DNA of 8,090 nucleotides. Source: Bradyrhizobium sp. (GTDB lineage: Bacteria > Pseudomonadota > Alphaproteobacteria > Rhizobiales > Xanthobacteraceae). The notes beneath the pieces are model-generated. The model was not told the DNA's origin. It did no database searches and worked only from the letters and a program-made list of their open reading frames with translations. The stretch covers positions 1 through 8,090 of the forward strand of contig JAQGKC010000129.1 of the NCBI GenBank assembly GCA_028290305.1, written 5' to 3'. Position numbers and translations under genes: made by a program. This document shows positions 6,720 through 8,090 of the stretch, in pieces (the first letter of the stretch is position 1; each line of letters begins with the position of its first letter).

Positions 6720-6931
6720 GTTTCCCTCGACCAGCGCACGTTGTCACGGAACCCCATTCGGCCCGAAAACGAAATGACTGGAAGCCTGGAAGCGACCTGA
6801 CGACCACTGGACGCTCCGGCATCTCGTACAACCAGATCCAGGAAATGCGGGTAAAAAACCATCAATCGTTTCAGTAAATTACCCTTTTCAATTCGCGCGA
6901 ATGCACTTTATACGCGCATATCAGCTCACTA
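6720..6931. other. Intergenic region at the core/accessory junction
   Basis: These 212 bases lie between two convergent genes and show no convincing coding frame. Composition falls from GC-rich to AT-rich across the stretch. A six-base inverted repeat, GGGTAA (6849-6854) and TTACCC (6879-6884), encloses 24 bases, and a perfect 12-base palindrome ATTCGCGCGAAT lies at 6891-6902. Neither resembles a standard intrinsic terminator. No tRNA or integrase site is visible. Confidence 0.5.
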
Positions 6932-7738
6932 CTACTTTTTGCTCCTTCGCCGTTTTGGCTTCGGCGGTCCTTCGACCTGCAGCGGGGTCACGCTTTGCAA
7001 CCGCCTCCCAGCTGATCCAGAGATTTCTTTCATGAACTTCAATTGGGCGAGCCTGCGCATCGCGCGATCAACCACCGCGTCAAGTCGCTCTTCCAACGTC
7101 AGATCTTCGATAATTCGATCCGCCGTAATAAACTCTGCAGCCTTCGCAGCGAGATAATCAGGGCTATCCATTTCAGCGCGAGCGCGTGGCAGCAAAACCT
7201 CGTCAACTTCGCGTTTGACGGCCTGAACCCATTTTGGGGTGGTTGAATACTTCTCTCTTGGCGCTTCATGCCTCAGATGCGTTGAAAGCTCTTTGCCAAG
7301 CATGCCGATCATCAGATCGAGGAACTGCCCGTCTAACATTCCGTACAGCGAAGAGCTAAAGCCAAGGAGTTGCGAAACTTTACCATCATTGCGCGCTGGG
7401 CCACTAGACTTGGGCCTTTGATTCAGATCAGACATGGTTTTCTCAAGCTTGGTATCGAAAAAGGGTAAAGGCGTTTTGGATAACGCCTCTAGATCTTTGT
7501 GTTGCAAAGCCACCAAAGTGTCGAGGTTGCGTTTGTCGCGGATTCGGCGCTTCCGCCAGATGCATGTCAGGATAGTATAGACAGCGTCCTCCTCGAGCGC
7601 GCCCGATGGGTCCCATTCGTCCTTGAGGCTGCGGTGCAAGGCGTCGAATTCGTCGGCATCCTCCCAAGGAAACAGAACGGTATTAGAGAAGCCGCCATGC
7701 TTAAACGCGCTGGGGCGCCGAAAATGTTTACCTGTCAA
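6932..7738 (-). CDS. Conserved-type hypothetical protein, basic C-terminal tail
   Basis: The function is not known. The 268-residue product has an N-terminal segment that I recognise only as a recurring hypothetical family of rhizobia and related bacteria (FKHGGFSNTVLFPWED, residues 12-27). It is followed by DEFDALHRSLKDEWDPSGALEEDAV and an Arg/Lys-rich CIWRKRRIRDKR (59-70). The rest is mainly predicted helix: 81-105, 120-150 and a long charged stretch 165-240. The end PPKPKRRRSKK is strongly basic and could bind nucleic acid. No signal peptide or membrane span is seen. The start is TTG 7738, directly after an in-frame TAG; it is the only start that keeps the KHGG segment. GGGGGA seven bases upstream is a fair ribosome-binding site. 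Codons are less GC-rich than in the core genes, a sign of acquired DNA. It is convergent with the transglycosylase gene. Confidence 0.75.
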   Translation of the reverse strand: MTGKHFRRPSAFKHGGFSNTVLFPWEDADEFDALHRSLKDEWDPSGALEEDAVYTILTCIWRKRRIRDKRNLDTLVALQHKDLEALSKTPLPFFDTKLEKTMSDLNQRPKSSGPARNDGKVSQLLGFSSSLYGMLDGQFLDLMIGMLGKELSTHLRHEAPREKYSTTPKWVQAVKREVDEVLLPRARAEMDSPDYLAAKAAEFITADRIIEDLTLEERLDAVVDRAMRRLAQLKFMKEISGSAGRRLQSVTPLQVEGPPKPKRRRSKK

Positions 7739-7967
7739 CTATTGATCCCCCGCGTGTGAAATCGCGACCCAAATTTCCGATTCGTTTCGCGCGCCACTCC
7801 CTAGATGTGAGCTTTCGGGAGGTTGTCCATAGTTTTTGCGCACGACTGTTGATCCTGCTTTGTTCATTACCGAGGGTGATGATTACTGCGAAGGCAGGAT
7901 CGATAGAGTGGTACTTGGAAGCCGTCGTTGGATTTTGCGTTCCGTCCACCGTTCGGACCGCATTCAT
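7728..7967 (-). CDS. Doubtful 79-residue ORF between two accessory genes
   Basis: This short frame starts at an ATG that overlaps the TGA stop of the upstream partial gene (ATGA) and ends 11 bases inside the start of the 268-residue gene. That is a spacing typical of translationally coupled genes. Against it, the product matches nothing I know, has an unremarkable composition rich in Ser, Arg and Thr, and the codons show no clear bias. It also covers an imperfect palindrome. It may be plain spacer DNA. Confidence 0.2.
   Translation of the reverse strand: MNAVRTVDGTQNPTTASKYHSIDPAFAVIITLGNEQSRINSRAQKLWTTSRKLTSREWRAKRIGNLGRDFTRGGSIVDR
7739..7963. other. Spacer with nested palindrome between accessory genes
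   Basis: About 225 bases separate the two accessory minus-strand genes. No convincing gene lies on the plus strand. The main structure is at 7851-7901: outer arms GATCCTGC (7851-7858) and GCAGGATC (7894-7901), perfect over eight bases, and inner arms TCATTACC (7864-7871) and GGTGATGA (7875-7882), pairing with one G-T. The region may hold the promoter or leader of the 268-residue gene. Confidence 0.45.
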
Positions 7968-8090
7968 TCGATACGCCGCGTTGAAACCCAGAGCTTCCGC
8001 GAGACCTCCACGGGGTTGATCGACGAACTAGCCCACCAAGCTTGCTCGTCTCCGAAGCGATGGTTGTCGCGGTGATGGGTTCTGCACAGA
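7964..8090 (-). CDS. HNH-like / Cys-His-His protein, C-terminal end only
   Basis: An open minus-strand frame enters from the right edge and ends at TGA 7964-7966. It has no start within the window. The 41 visible residues begin LCRTHHRDNHRFGDEQAWW and continue INPVEVSRKLW. The C-x2-HH-x3-H pattern followed by GDE-x-AWW and a P-x5-LW segment is what I remember from the C-terminal end of recombination-associated hypothetical proteins in rhizobia. In these, an upstream Cys pair and DAHH motif would complete an HNH-like, zinc-binding fold. The full domain cannot be seen here, so the nuclease assignment is inference. It is co-oriented with the 268-residue gene and shares its AT-richer character, so both may belong to one mobile or phage-derived segment. 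GAA-TGA at its end overlaps a possible ATG of a short ORF. Confidence 0.6.
   Translation of the reverse strand, partial: LCRTHHRDNHRFGDEQAWWASSSINPVEVSRKLWVSTRRIE

Noticed and set aside
7756..8019. Plus-strand frame of 87 residues with a hydrophobic middle in the right spacer
   Set aside because: It runs through the antisense of the HNH-like coding end, has no coding bias and no recognisable ribosome-binding site; the hydrophobic stretch is too weak to support a membrane protein.
1..8090. tRNA, rRNA, CRISPR array or complete transposase
   Set aside because: Reading both strands showed no cloverleaf-like tRNA end, no regularly spaced repeats and no transposase or integrase motif within the window.

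Overview
The window looks like alphaproteobacterial chromosome, most likely from the Bradyrhizobium/Rhodopseudomonas/Nitrobacter group. This rests on the sequence character of DapA, SmpB, MscL and the Slt-type transglycosylase, on strongly GC-biased third codon positions, and on a two-hairpin intergenic repeat of a kind I remember from those genomes. The taxonomic call is inference; no rRNA or tRNA gene is present to confirm it.

Left part, plus strand (1-1663): the 3' part of a NYN/LabA-like nuclease-fold gene, a type 5 uracil-DNA glycosylase that overlaps it, and a small protein built of two tandem HTH-like repeats. The close spacing suggests one transcript carrying an RNase-like protein, a base-excision repair enzyme and a possible regulator.

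Central part, minus strand (1686-4280): dapA (lysine/peptidoglycan precursor synthesis), mscL (mechanosensitive channel) and smpB (trans-translation) run in one direction and are probably an operon. A PrxQ-like thiol peroxidase gene follows. It is separated from smpB by about 130 bases that hold a composite two-hairpin repeat whose hairpins show compensatory base changes.

Divergent from dapA (4509-6719, plus strand) is a large exported lytic murein transglycosylase of the Slt type. The dapA/slt intergenic region ends in an AT-rich dyad close to the slt start.

Right part (about 6720-8090): base composition and codon use change visibly, with more A+T and less third-position G+C. It holds a 268-residue conserved-type protein of unknown function with a TTG start, a nested palindrome, a short doubtful ORF, and the 3' end of a gene coding for an HNH-like Cys-His-His tail. 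This looks like accessory DNA inserted next to slt. It is the least described part of the window, but no complete novel system can be demonstrated from what is visible.
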